Assembly: GCA_016880395.1 (NCBI GenBank) | Contig: JAEHDN010000033.1 | Location: forward strand, 1 to 35,014 | DNA from: Candidatus Eiseniibacteriota bacterium | GTDB taxonomy: Bacteria > Eisenbacteria > RBG-16-71-46 > SZUA-252 | Direction of reading: 5' to 3' | DNA length: 35,014 bases | Shown here: piece by piece, positions 22,842 to 31,830 of the stretch | Numbering within the stretch: position 1 is the first letter of the stretch | Layout: every line of letters starts with the position of its first letter | Notes under the pieces: model-generated | Told to the model about the DNA's origin: nothing | What the model saw: only the letters and a program-made list of their open reading frames with translations | Database searches by the model: none | Made by a program: the position numbers and the translations under genes

Positions 22842-25694
22842 TCAATCGGCGGCCTCGACCCGCGCGGCGCCCCGCGCGGCCGCTTCGAGCGCCGGCTGGA
22901 GCGCCTCCCCAGTATAGGATTCCGGGGTGCGCGCGACTTCCTCGGGCGTTCCTTCCGCGATGATGCGCCCTCCGGCCTCGCCCCCCTCGGGACCGAGATC
23001 CAGGATCCAGTCGGCGCGCTTGATCACGTCGAGGTTGTGCTCGATGACCACGACCGTGTTGCCGCGCTCGGTCAGCCGGTCGAGCACGTCGAGGAGGAAC
23101 CGGACGTCCTCGAAGTGGAGCCCGGTGGTCGGCTCGTCCAGGATGTAGAGCGTGCGTCCGGTCTCGACGCGCGACAGCTCGGTGGCGAGCTTCACACGCT
23201 GCGCCTCGCCTCCCGAGAGGGTCGTGGCCGACTGGCCCAGGTGGATGTAGCCGAGCCCGACGCCGGCGAGCGTTTCGAGCTTCCGGCGGATCGGCGGGAT
23301 CGGGCCGAGCAGCTCGAGCGCGTCGTCCACCGTCATCTCGAGGACGTCGGCGATCGACTTCCCCTTGTAGGTGACTTCCAGCGTCTCCCGGTTGTAGCGC
23401 TTCCCCCCGCAGACGTCGCACACCACGTACACGTCGGGAAGGAAGTGCATCTCGATCTTCACGAGTCCGTCCCCCGCGCACGCCTCGCACCGTCCGCCCT
23501 TCACGTTGAAGCTGAAGCGGCCGGGGAGATAGCCGCGCACCTTCGCCTCGGGCACCTGCGCGAAGAGATCCCGGATGAGCCCGAACACGCCGGTGTACGT
23601 GGCCGGGTTGGACCTCGGAGTGCGCCCGATCGGGGACTGGTCGATCGCGATCACCTTGTCGATCGCCTCCACGCCGAGGATCTTGTCGTGCGCGCCCGGC
23701 GTGTCGAGCGCATGGTGGAGCCGGCGCGCGAGCGCCCGGTGCAGGATGTCGTTCACGAGCGTGCTCTTGCCCGAGCCCGAGACGCCCGTGATACAGATCA
23801 GCGTGCCGAGCGGGAAGCGCGCGCGGATGTTCTTCAGATTGTTGTGACGCGCCCCGACGACCTCGATCCAGGAGCCGTTCCCCGAACGGCGGATCTCGGG
23901 CACGCGGATCTCGCGCGCGCCGGAAAGGTACTGTCCCGTGAGCGAGTGCGGCGCGGCCTCGATCATCGCGAGGGGCCCTTCGGCGACCAGGTAGCCCCCG
24001 CGCCGCCCCGCCCCCGGCCCGAGATCCACGATGTGGTCCGCCGCTTCCATCGTCTCCCGGTCGTGCTCCACGACGAGGACCGAGTTGCCCAGGTTGCGCA
24101 GCGTGAGGAGCGTGTCCAGGAGCTTACGGTTGTCGCGCGGATGGAGCCCGATGCTCGGCTCGTCGAGGATGTAGAGCACGCCGGTGAGCCGGGACCCGAT
24201 CTGCGTGGCGAGCCGGATGCGCTGCGCTTCCCCTCCGGAGAGGGTCGACGCCGTCCGGTCGAGCGTGAGATACCCGACCCCCACGTTCAGCAGGAACTCC
24301 AGTCGAGCCCGCAGCTCCTTCAGGATGGGGCCGGCGATCGACGCCTCGCGCGGAGCGAGCGCGAGGCCCTCGAGCGATTGGAGCGCCGCCTCCACGGACC
24401 GACCGACCCAGCCCGCGATCGAGTCGCCTCCCACGCGGACCGCGAGCGATTCGGGACGGAGCCTCGCTCCGCCGCACGCCGGGCAGGGCTTCTTGGCCAT
24501 GCACCCCTCGATATCGCGCCGCACGGACTCGGATTTGGTGTCCTTGTAGCGGCGCATCATCTCGGGGATCACGCCCCGGAAGCGCCCGTGGTGGGACCAG
24601 ACCTTCCCGCTCTTCAGCTTGAACTTGTACTGGAGCTTCTCGTCGCCGAGCCCGAAGAGGATCGTCTTCTGCGCCGCGGCCGGGAGCTTGCCGAAGGGCG
24701 TGTCGAAGGAGACGTCCAGGTGCTTGGCGATCGCGGCGAGGAGCCCCTTCGTCCAGGTCCCCTCGGGGTCGCCCCACCAGGCCACCGCCCCTTCGCGGAG
24801 CGACTTCGAGCGGTCCGGCACGACCCGATCCGGGTCGATCTCGAGCGTCGTCCCGAGCCCGTCGCAGGTCTTGCACGCGCCGTAGGGGCTGTTGAACGAG
24901 AACGAGCGGGGCTGGAGCGGCTCGTAGGAGATCCCGCAGACCGGGCAGACCGCGCTCGCGGAGAGCGTCTCCTCCTCGCCGTTGGCGCCGATTACGAGGG
25001 CCATGCCCTCGGCAAGGCGGGTCGCCGTCTCGAGCGACTCGTGGAGGCGGCTCCGCCGCTCGGGGTCCGCAACGAGTCGGTCGACCACGATCTCGATCGT
25101 GTGCTTGCGTTTCTTGTCGAGCGCGATCTCCTGCTCCAGCTCGACCAGGGCTCCGTCGACGCGGGCGCGCACGAAGCCGAGCTTCCGCCACAGCCCCACT
25201 TCCTTCCTGTACTCCCCCTTCCGGCCGCGGACGACGGGAGCGAGGATCTGCAACCGCTGGCCTCCGCGGGTCTCGAGGAGGTGGTCGACCATCTCCTGGA
25301 CGGTCTGGCTCCGGATGGCGCGGCCGCAGGTGACGCAGTGCTGCACACCGACCCGGGCGAAGAAGAGTCGGAGGTAGTCGTAGATCTCCGTGACGGTCGC
25401 GACGGTCGACCGGGGGTTGCTTCCCGCCGTCCGCTGCTCGATCGAGATGGCCGGCGAGAGACCCTCGATCTGGTCGACATCGGGCTTCTCCATCTGCCCC
25501 AGGAACTGGCGGGCATAAGCCGACAGCGATTCCACGTAGCGCCGCTGCCCTTCGGCGTAGAGCGTATCGAACGCGAGCGAGGACTTGCCGGAGCCGGACA
25601 CGCCGGTCAGCACGACCAGCGCGTTCCGCGGGATGTCGAGGTTGAGGTTCTTGAGGTTGTGCTCGCGGGCGCCGCGAACGCGGATCTCGTCCAT
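22842..25694 (-). CDS. uvrA: Excinuclease ABC subunit A
   Basis: Damage-recognition ATPase of nucleotide excision repair. 950 residues, close to the family norm. It has two ABC modules: the first Walker A GVSGSGKSSLAFDTLYAEGQ at about 31-50, the second GVSGSGKSTLVNDILHRAL near 640, both with signature motifs (TLSGGEAQRIRLATQIGS; TLSGGEAQRVKLATELS) and Walker B (ILDEPSIGLHPRD; ILDEPTTGLHFED). Zinc-binding cysteine pairs are present: CPVCGISYEPLQ with ACKTCDG, and CEACAGDG with CDVCGGKRYN. The start is ATG 25694 (MDEIRVRGAREHNLKN); a GTG seven codons earlier has no SD. There is no SD at the ATG either, and an extended -10 ends 12 bases upstream, which suggests a leaderless message. gcvT follows after 67 bases. 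Confidence 0.98.
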   Translation of the reverse strand: MDEIRVRGAREHNLKNLNLDIPRNALVVLTGVSGSGKSSLAFDTLYAEGQRRYVESLSAYARQFLGQMEKPDVDQIEGLSPAISIEQRTAGSNPRSTVATVTEIYDYLRLFFARVGVQHCVTCGRAIRSQTVQEMVDHLLETRGGQRLQILAPVVRGRKGEYRKEVGLWRKLGFVRARVDGALVELEQEIALDKKRKHTIEIVVDRLVADPERRSRLHESLETATRLAEGMALVIGANGEEETLSASAVCPVCGISYEPLQPRSFSFNSPYGACKTCDGLGTTLEIDPDRVVPDRSKSLREGAVAWWGDPEGTWTKGLLAAIAKHLDVSFDTPFGKLPAAAQKTILFGLGDEKLQYKFKLKSGKVWSHHGRFRGVIPEMMRRYKDTKSESVRRDIEGCMAKKPCPACGGARLRPESLAVRVGGDSIAGWVGRSVEAALQSLEGLALAPREASIAGPILKELRARLEFLLNVGVGYLTLDRTASTLSGGEAQRIRLATQIGSRLTGVLYILDEPSIGLHPRDNRKLLDTLLTLRNLGNSVLVVEHDRETMEAADHIVDLGPGAGRRGGYLVAEGPLAMIEAAPHSLTGQYLSGAREIRVPEIRRSGNGSWIEVVGARHNNLKNIRARFPLGTLICITGVSGSGKSTLVNDILHRALARRLHHALDTPGAHDKILGVEAIDKVIAIDQSPIGRTPRSNPATYTGVFGLIRDLFAQVPEAKVRGYLPGRFSFNVKGGRCEACAGDGLVKIEMHFLPDVYVVCDVCGGKRYNRETLEVTYKGKSIADVLEMTVDDALELLGPIPPIRRKLETLAGVGLGYIHLGQSATTLSGGEAQRVKLATELSRVETGRTLYILDEPTTGLHFEDVRFLLDVLDRLTERGNTVVVIEHNLDVIKRADWILDLGPEGGEAGGRIIAEGTPEEVARTPESYTGEALQPALEAAARGAARVEAAD

Positions 25695-25705
25695 GGGAGC
25701 CGAAG

Positions 25706-25714
25706 ATTTTAGCA
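25706..25714 (-). promoter_or_regulatory. Extended -10 element in front of uvrA
   Basis: TGCTAAAAT on the minus strand (TGn plus TAAAAT, five of six to consensus), with no matching -35. The expected start at about 25699 leaves only 4-5 bases before the uvrA ATG. Confidence 0.45.
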
Positions 25715-25739
25715 CACGAGGGCCGCGATGGCCCCCGGC

Positions 25740-26966
25740 TCATTCGTACCGGAGGGAGTCCACCGGGTCGAGGCGCGCCGCTTTCACGGCGGGGTACATC
25801 CCGAAGAAGAGCCCGATCGACGTGGCGGACCCGAACGCGAGCAGGATGCCCCAGATCGGCACCGCGAACGTCAGCGGCGTCACGAGGTCGATCACCTTGC
25901 CCGCTCCGAGGCCCGCGAGGACGCCGATGATCCCGCCCACACCGGTGAGGGTCATGGCCTCCACGAGGAACTGCCAGAGGATGTCCCGCTCCCGGGCGCC
26001 GAGCGCCTTGCGGACGCCGATCTCGCGCGTCCGCTCGGTCACCGAGACCAGCATGATGTTCATCACGCCGATCCCGCCGACCATGAGGCCGATGGACGAG
26101 ATGACCACCATCACCAGGTAGAAGGCACCGGTGATCTGCCCGTAGAGATCGACCAGGGACTTGTCGGTGAAGACGGCGAAGTTGTCCCCCTGGTCGTACC
26201 GGACCCGGCGCTGGCGGCGGAGCACATCCGCGATCTGCTCGCGCGCCACGTCGATCAGCTCCGGCGACGCGGGCTTCGCGTTCAGTACCATGGGCAGATT
26301 CGGCCCGAAGAGCTTCTCCAGGGTGGTGTAGGGGACGAGCACGATCTCGTCCATGCTCATCCCGAGGAAATGGCCGCGGGGCTCCGCCTGGCCGATCACG
26401 GTGAAGGGCTGACCGCCGATCGTGATCGTCTTCCCCACGGGGTTGACGTGCGGGAAGAGCGTCTCCACGTGGTCCATGCCGAGCACGCACACCGCCGAGC
26501 GGTGCTCCACCTCCGCCTCCGTGAACCCGCGTCCGTTGTCCACGGCGTAGTTGTTCGTCACCATGTAGTCGGGCGAGGTGCCGATGACGAAGTTCGGGCG
26601 GGTCTGGATCTCCCCGTACCGGAGCCGGAGCTCCGCGAAGTTGAGCGGGGCGACCGCGAGCACCGCCGGGGCCGCGCGGCGGATCGCCTCCGCGTCCTCC
26701 GGCTCGAACCCCTTCCGCCGGCGGAGGCTGTCGGGCATCTCGCCCACCCAGGCCCCGGGGGCGAACGGGCGGATGTAGAGGACGTCGGTCCCGAGGGACG
26801 CGAGCTGCGCCTTCATGCTCTGGTTCAGCCCCTCGATGATCGAGATCATGGCCATGATGGCCGTGATCCCGATGATCACGCCGAGCACGGTCAGGAAGGA
26901 GCGGAGCTTGTTCTCCCGGAGCGCCTGGAACGCGATGGTGACGCCTTCGCGGACGGGGATGGCCAT
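25740..26966 (-). CDS. MacB/FtsX-type ABC transporter permease (second copy)
   Basis: 408 residues with the MacB permease layout: an N-terminal membrane helix (LRSFLTVLGVIIGITAIMAMISI), a large periplasmic domain (about 45-280) and three C-terminal membrane helices (VMVVISSIGLMVGGIGVMNIMLV, TGVGGIIGVLAGLGAG, WGILLAFGSATSIGLFFGMYPA). The FtsX-family signature MNIMLVSVTERTREIGVRKALGA and the ending AVKAARLDPVDSLRYE are clear. It is paralogous to the permease just upstream, 3 bases away, and shares its separate ATPase. As the last gene of a TolC-MacA-ATPase-permease-permease operon, it probably forms a heterodimeric exporter with its paralogue. The substrate is unknown; macrolides, peptides or lipids are possible. 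Confidence 0.9.
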   Translation of the reverse strand: MAIPVREGVTIAFQALRENKLRSFLTVLGVIIGITAIMAMISIIEGLNQSMKAQLASLGTDVLYIRPFAPGAWVGEMPDSLRRRKGFEPEDAEAIRRAAPAVLAVAPLNFAELRLRYGEIQTRPNFVIGTSPDYMVTNNYAVDNGRGFTEAEVEHRSAVCVLGMDHVETLFPHVNPVGKTITIGGQPFTVIGQAEPRGHFLGMSMDEIVLVPYTTLEKLFGPNLPMVLNAKPASPELIDVAREQIADVLRRQRRVRYDQGDNFAVFTDKSLVDLYGQITGAFYLVMVVISSIGLMVGGIGVMNIMLVSVTERTREIGVRKALGARERDILWQFLVEAMTLTGVGGIIGVLAGLGAGKVIDLVTPLTFAVPIWGILLAFGSATSIGLFFGMYPAVKAARLDPVDSLRYE

Positions 26967-26969
26967 CGG

Positions 26970-28223
26970 CTACTCGTGCCGCAGCGCGACGATCGGATCG
27001 AGCCGCGCCGCGCGCGTGGCGGGATAGACGCCGAAGAAGAGTCCAACCGCCGAGGCCACGCCCAGGCTGATGGCGACCGACCAGGGCTGGATGGTCGCCG
27101 GCAGCGGGGTGATCGTGCGGATCAGGAGCGCGATCGCGACGCCCGCCACGACCCCGAGCGCGCCGCCGAAGAGAGCCAGCACGACCGCCTCGCTCAGGAA
27201 CTGCGACACGAGGTCCGACCGGCGCGCCCCCACCGCCTTGCGGATGCCGATCTCACGGGTCCGCTCGGTGACCGCCACCAGCATGATGTTCATGATCACG
27301 ATGCCCCCGACCACGAGCGAGATCGCGACGAGGCCGATCGTTCCCGCGAAGATCCCTCCGGTCAGGGTCTGGTACAGGGCGAGGTAGGTTTCGGCGGTGG
27401 AGATCGCGAAGTCGTCCGGAGCGCCGAGCGGAACGTGGCGCGCCGATCGAAGCACCACCCTGGCCTCGTCCTCGAGCCGGTCCAGCGTCACGCCGGAGGC
27501 CGCGCTCACGATCAGGGTGAGCGATCGATGGCCGCCGTACATCTTCTGGAACTGTCCGAGCGGCACGACCACGAGGTTGTCCTGGCTCTGGCCGAGCACG
27601 TTCCCGCGGGCCGCGAGCGTGCCAACCACGAGCAGCTCGTAGCCCGACACCTTGATCGACTGGCCGATGGGGTCGAGCCGCGGGAAGAGCGCCTCCGCCA
27701 CCTCGGATCCGATCACGCAGACCGGCCGCCGGCGGTCGAAGTCCATCTCCTCGAGCTCGCGCCCCTGATCGGTCTCGTACTTCCCGACCGATGGGTAACC
27801 CTCGGTGGTCCCCAGGATGCGAACGTTCTTGAGCTCCGTGCCCCGGTGGCGGACCGATTTGTTGGCCTCCGCCTGCGCCACCACCCGGTCCGCGAGGCGC
27901 ATGCGGGACGCCAGGGCATCCGCCTCGAAGGCCGTCAGGTCCCGGCGACGGGATGCTTCCCGGAACGCATCGTCGTCGGTGATGAGGCCGAACTTGTCGA
28001 TGTAGATGACGCCCAGACCCTGGTCCAGGATCCGCTCGGAGACGTACTTGTTGACCCCGTCGATGATCGAGACGACGGCGATCACCGACATGACCGCGAC
28101 GACGTTGCCGATCACGGTCAGCACGGTGCGGAGCTTGTGGGCGCGGAGCGCCCCGACCGCGATGGAGAGGTTTTCCGCCAGCGCGACCAGGGCGTCGCGT
28201 CGGGGCCGGCGGACCGCGGTCAC
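26970..28223 (-). CDS. MacB/FtsX-type ABC transporter permease (first copy)
   Basis: 417 residues, same architecture: N-terminal helix (KLRTVLTVIGNVVAVMSVIAVVSI), periplasmic domain, then three helices (GTIGLVAISLVVGGIVIMNIMLV, ALFGGALGVVAGVAIALLI, WSVAISLGVASAVGLFFGVYPA). The signature reads MNIMLVAVTERTREIGIRKAVGA and the C terminus ATRAARLDPIVALRHE. GTG 28223 lies in a GTGA overlap with the ATPase. Like its neighbour it has no fused ATP-binding domain, so the system is of the YknXYZ layout rather than the one-piece MacB of E. coli. Two different permease chains per ATPase suggest an obligate heterodimer. Confidence 0.9.
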   Translation of the reverse strand: MTAVRRPRRDALVALAENLSIAVGALRAHKLRTVLTVIGNVVAVMSVIAVVSIIDGVNKYVSERILDQGLGVIYIDKFGLITDDDAFREASRRRDLTAFEADALASRMRLADRVVAQAEANKSVRHRGTELKNVRILGTTEGYPSVGKYETDQGRELEEMDFDRRRPVCVIGSEVAEALFPRLDPIGQSIKVSGYELLVVGTLAARGNVLGQSQDNLVVVPLGQFQKMYGGHRSLTLIVSAASGVTLDRLEDEARVVLRSARHVPLGAPDDFAISTAETYLALYQTLTGGIFAGTIGLVAISLVVGGIVIMNIMLVAVTERTREIGIRKAVGARRSDLVSQFLSEAVVLALFGGALGVVAGVAIALLIRTITPLPATIQPWSVAISLGVASAVGLFFGVYPATRAARLDPIVALRHE

Positions 28224-28948
28224 GGGTTCGGCGGCGCGGCGGGCTGGACGGAGCGGTCGCTCTCGATCTTGCCGTCCCGGAGCCGGATGATCCGGCGGGC
28301 CCGCGCGGCCACGTCCTCCTCGTGGGTGACCAGGATGACCGTGTTCCCCTTCGCGTGGATCTCATCCATGAGGGTGAGGATCTCGATCCCGGTGCGCGAG
28401 TCGAGGTTCCCGGTGGGCTCGTCCGCGAGGACGAGCGAGGGGTTGTTGACGAGCGCCCGCGCGATCGCGACGCGCTGGCGCTGGCCGCCGGAGAGCTCGT
28501 TGGGGCGATGGTGCGTGCGATCGCCGAGGCCCACCATCGCCAGCATCTCCTTGGCGCGCTCGCGGCGCTCCGCGGATGGCTTGCCCGAGTAGATGAGGGG
28601 CAGCTCGACGTTGTGAAGGGCGTCGGCGCGGGGGAGCAGATTGAAGGTCTGGAAGACGAACCCGATCTCCTGGTTCCGGATCCGCGCCAGCTCGTCGTCG
28701 TCCCGCTCCCGGATCTCCGTTCCCCGGAGCTTGTACGATCCGCTCGTCGGCGTGTCGAGACAGCCGACGATGTTCATCAGCGTCGACTTGCCCGACCCGG
28801 ACGGCCCCATGACGGCGACGTACTCCCCGACGTGGATCCGGAGCGTGACCCCGTCCAGGGCGTTCACCTCGGTCGTGCCCATCTCGTAGATCTTGCGCAC
28901 ATCGGTGATATCGATGAGAACGCCGTGCTCGGCGCCATTCGCGCTCAC
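28220..28948 (-). CDS. ABC transporter ATP-binding protein (MacB/LolD type)
   Basis: 242 residues, soluble nucleotide-binding subunit that drives the two permeases. Walker A GPSGSGKSTLMNIVGCLD, Q-loop GFVFQTFNLLPRADALHNVELPL, signature ELSGGQRQRVAIARALVNNP, Walker B LVLADEPTGNLDS and the switch histidine in VILVTHEEDVA. The N-terminal DVRKIYEMGTTEVNALDGVTL and the phrase CLDTPTSG are typical of the MacB/LolD/YknY group. GTG start in a GTGA overlap with the adaptor gene; stop in a GTGA overlap with the first permease. Confidence 0.95.
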   Translation of the reverse strand: MSANGAEHGVLIDITDVRKIYEMGTTEVNALDGVTLRIHVGEYVAVMGPSGSGKSTLMNIVGCLDTPTSGSYKLRGTEIRERDDDELARIRNQEIGFVFQTFNLLPRADALHNVELPLIYSGKPSAERRERAKEMLAMVGLGDRTHHRPNELSGGQRQRVAIARALVNNPSLVLADEPTGNLDSRTGIEILTLMDEIHAKGNTVILVTHEEDVAARARRIIRLRDGKIESDRSVQPAAPPNP

Positions 28949-30234
28949 TGCCGCTCCTTTCCCTTCGCCTTCTTCGGCTCTTCGATCTTGATGCGCTGCC
29001 CGGGACGGAGCGTGCGCAGGGTCTTGTGCGGTCCGATCACGACCTTCTCCCCGGGCTTGATCTCCCCGGTCACCTCGAAGTCGGTGTCACTGGCGATGCC
29101 GGTCTTGACGCGCCGGAACTCCGCCTTGCCCGCCGCGATCACGAACACGCCGCGGATCTCCTCCGGGCGTGCGCGCTCGCCCGACGGCTTGACCGCCGGG
29201 TCGGCCTGGGCCCCGCCACGCTTGCGCTTCCCCTTCTCGGGCGGCTTGAGATCGTCCGGCGTTCGGATCACCACGGACTGGATCGGCACCGCGAGCACGC
29301 TGTCCTTGCGCGCGGTGCGGATCTCGACGTCCGCGGTCATGCCGGGGCGGAGCGTCGGCGGAGGCCGGTCGATGGTGACGTCGACCTTGAAGTTGGTCTG
29401 CTGCTCCTGGGTCTCGGCTCCCGAGATGATGGGTGAGTTGGCGATCTGGGTCACGTGCCCGATGAGCGTGGTATCCGGGAGCGCGTCCACCTTGACCGTC
29501 GCCTCCTGCCCGAAACGCACCGTGGCCACGTCCGTCTCATCCACGTCGGCCTCGACCTTCATGCGACTCAGGTCCGCCACCGTGAGGAGGACCGTGCCGG
29601 GGTTGTTCATGGTTCCGATCACCGCGATCTCGCCCCGCTCGATGGTGAGCTGCGTCACGATGCCGTTGATCGGCGAGATGAAGCGCGTCTTCCGCAGATT
29701 GTCGTGGGCGGCCCGCAAGGTGGACTCGAGCCGCCGGACGTCCTCGCGCCCCGCCTCGACGCGCGCCCGGTCCGTGCTCGCGTTGGTGCGGGCCTGATCC
29801 AGCTCCTCCGGCGAGACGAGGTTCTGCGTGAAGAGGGATTCCTTCCGCTTGAGGAGCGACTCCGAGTGAGAGAGGGACGCCTCGGCGAGCTTCAGGTTCG
29901 AGCGCGCGGCCGCGAGCGCCGCGCTCGCCTCGCCCACCTGGGCCCGGTACTGTGCGTCGTCGATCTGGAGCAGGAACTGCCCCTTCCGCACCGGATCCCC
30001 CTCGTGGATGGGGAGCTGACGCACCTCGCCCGGCACGTTGGCGCTCAGCTTGACCTGGGTCTCGGGCTGCACGCGCCCGGGGGCTCGCACGGTGGCGGTG
30101 ACCGTCCCCCGGCGCACGTCCCCGGACTGGACGCCCGTCGTCCCGCCCGCCGAGCGCTTCAGATTCGCCACGACGATCGCCAGGAGCAGGATCGCCCCCA
30201 CGACGATCCAGATGATCCGCTTCCGGCCGGTCAT
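28945..30234 (-). CDS. Periplasmic adaptor (MacA/HlyD family membrane-fusion protein)
   Basis: 429 residues. An N-terminal membrane anchor (IIWIVVGAILLLAIVVANL) leads into a barrel-sandwich domain (VTATVRAPGRVQPETQVKLSANVPGEVRQLPIHEGDPVRKGQFLLQID), a long coiled-coil hairpin (about 95-180, rich in Ala/Glu/Arg), the returning lipoyl half (LRKTRFISPINGIVTQLTIERGEIA) and beta-barrel domains (VDETDVATVRFGQEATVKVDALPD; LRPGMTADVEIRTARKDSVLAVP). A lysine-rich stretch (PPEKGKRKRGG) interrupts the last domain. It bridges the inner-membrane exporter and the TolC protein encoded just upstream (25 bases). Confidence 0.93.
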   Translation of the reverse strand: MTGRKRIIWIVVGAILLLAIVVANLKRSAGGTTGVQSGDVRRGTVTATVRAPGRVQPETQVKLSANVPGEVRQLPIHEGDPVRKGQFLLQIDDAQYRAQVGEASAALAAARSNLKLAEASLSHSESLLKRKESLFTQNLVSPEELDQARTNASTDRARVEAGREDVRRLESTLRAAHDNLRKTRFISPINGIVTQLTIERGEIAVIGTMNNPGTVLLTVADLSRMKVEADVDETDVATVRFGQEATVKVDALPDTTLIGHVTQIANSPIISGAETQEQQTNFKVDVTIDRPPPTLRPGMTADVEIRTARKDSVLAVPIQSVVIRTPDDLKPPEKGKRKRGGAQADPAVKPSGERARPEEIRGVFVIAAGKAEFRRVKTGIASDTDFEVTGEIKPGEKVVIGPHKTLRTLRPGQRIKIEEPKKAKGKERQ

Positions 30235-30259
30235 TCCTCGCGTCTCCTTCGCCCGAGGG

Positions 30260-31732
30260 CTAGTAGCGCTTCACGCCCATCGCGAACTCCAGCCCAGCTT
30301 CCGCGATCCGGGCGTCCGCCACAGCCTCGATCAGGCGCTCGCGCGCGTTGGCCAGGTCCACCTCGGCCGTCAGCAGGTCGAGATAGGTGCCCGCGCCGAG
30401 ATCGTAGCGGCCCTTCGAGAACTTGTAGTCCTCCTCCGAGGAGACCAGCCCCTCGCGGGCCACGTCGATCCGCTGGACCGCCTCGCGCAGCGTCAGCCAG
30501 GCCTCCTGCACCTCGACCGCCACATCCAGCTCGCGCTGGCGGCGCTGGGATTCCGCCTCGAGGAGCGCCCCCTTCGCCCGGCGAACGTCTCCCTCGGTCT
30601 GGAGGCCGGTGAAGATGGGGAGCGAGAGCTTGACGTTCCCCTGCCATTCCGTGGTGTACCGCGTCGTGTCCAGGCTCGCGGGCGGATTCGGCACCCCGAC
30701 GAGGTCCTCGATTTTCTCATCGAGCTTCGTCCGCTGCACGCCGAAGGAGCCCGAGACCACGGGGAGCCGCTGCGACCGGGCGCCGAACACCCCGGAGTGC
30801 GCGGCCCGCTCCACCGCTCGCGCGCTCTCCATGAGCGGACGCGTGGTGACGGCCTGACGGATCGCGTCCGAGGAGTCGGGCACCACGACCTGGTCGTTGA
30901 GCACCGGGTCGGGAACCATGCGCGAGGCCGGATCGACCCCGACGATCTGCGCGAGCCGGGCGGACTGGACGAGCACCTGGTTGTCGGCGCGAATCCGGTC
31001 CACCTGCGTGGTCGCTCGGCGCGCGCGCGCCTTGAGGAGATCGCCGCGCGCCACGGTGCCCACCTGGAGGAGCGCCTCCGAGCGCGTCTCCTCGTCGTGC
31101 GCGAGCTTGTCGGTCTCCTGGGCCACCTGCGCCAGCCGGATCGCCTTGAGGAGGTTGAAGTACTGCTGCTTCACCCGGTAGACGACTTCGTTCCGCGTCT
31201 CCTGCTCGTCGTGCTCCGAACCCTTCCGGAGATGGTCGAGCTGCTGCTTGCGCCCGATGGCCGGGCCGCTCAGGATGTTGGACGTCACGTCCGCGCGGAT
31301 CGCCCCGATCTTCTCCTCCGTCGCCAAGCCGGTCGCGAAGAAGGTGTCGACCTGGGCACCCCGGAAGGAGCTGGTCTTGTCGGGGATGACGTACGTGTAG
31401 GAGGCCTCCGTCCCCAGCGAGGGAATGATACCGCTCCAGGCGGAGAGGGCGGAGCCGCTCGCCTGGTGGCGCCTCGCCTCCGCGATGCGGATGTCGGAGT
31501 TCCGCTGGAGGGCCGTCTGGATGCAGCGGGCCAGGGTCCAGCGCTCCCCCTCGACCGTGATCGGCGAGACCAGGAGACTCTCGACCGGAGTCGTGGGGGT
31601 GAAGCGGATCGTGTCGCCGGCAGCCGCGGCGGGCGGCGGCACGGTCGCGGGCGGAGCCTGCGCCCCCGACGGGGCGGGCGCCAGAGTCGCCAGGAGGGCA
31701 AGGATCAGCGTCCATCTGTGTTCCCGGTTCAT
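30260..31732 (-). CDS. TolC-family outer-membrane efflux protein
   Basis: 490 residues with a signal peptide (RWTLILALLATLAPAPSGAQA) and a Pro/Ala-rich linker, then two tandem outer-membrane-efflux repeats, each built of long Ala/Gln/Glu-rich helices and strands: WTLARCIQTALQRNSDIRIAEARRHQASG starts the first (as two helices), SALSAWSGIIPSLGTEASYTYV is a strand-forming part, and LELDVAVEVQEAWLTLRE-like helices mark the second. The C terminus DARIAEAGLEFAMGVKRY is typical. GGGAG lies 6 bases before the ATG. First gene of the export operon, 98 bases after the YIP1-like gene; an AT-rich patch (TATGTATAGG on the minus strand near 31785) might be its -10. Confidence 0.93.
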   Translation of the reverse strand: MNREHRWTLILALLATLAPAPSGAQAPPATVPPPAAAAGDTIRFTPTTPVESLLVSPITVEGERWTLARCIQTALQRNSDIRIAEARRHQASGSALSAWSGIIPSLGTEASYTYVIPDKTSSFRGAQVDTFFATGLATEEKIGAIRADVTSNILSGPAIGRKQQLDHLRKGSEHDEQETRNEVVYRVKQQYFNLLKAIRLAQVAQETDKLAHDEETRSEALLQVGTVARGDLLKARARRATTQVDRIRADNQVLVQSARLAQIVGVDPASRMVPDPVLNDQVVVPDSSDAIRQAVTTRPLMESARAVERAAHSGVFGARSQRLPVVSGSFGVQRTKLDEKIEDLVGVPNPPASLDTTRYTTEWQGNVKLSLPIFTGLQTEGDVRRAKGALLEAESQRRQRELDVAVEVQEAWLTLREAVQRIDVAREGLVSSEEDYKFSKGRYDLGAGTYLDLLTAEVDLANARERLIEAVADARIAEAGLEFAMGVKRY

Positions 31733-31830
31733 CCCGTTCTCCCTAGAATGCGGTTCGAGGCGGAGGGCAGTTGGGCCCTTGACCCTATACATACGCCGGT
31801 CGGAAGCCGTTGGTTTCCCGCCGGTTCGCG

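Noticed and set aside
23037..25712. An 891-codon plus-strand open frame opposite uvrA
   Set aside because: Antisense shadow of a clear UvrA; its residues are Arg/Glu/Asp/His-rich without family motifs, as expected in GC-rich DNA.
25728..28592. A 954-codon plus-strand open frame opposite the ABC permeases
   Set aside because: Low-complexity composition and no motifs; the minus strand encodes well-defined permeases and an ATPase.
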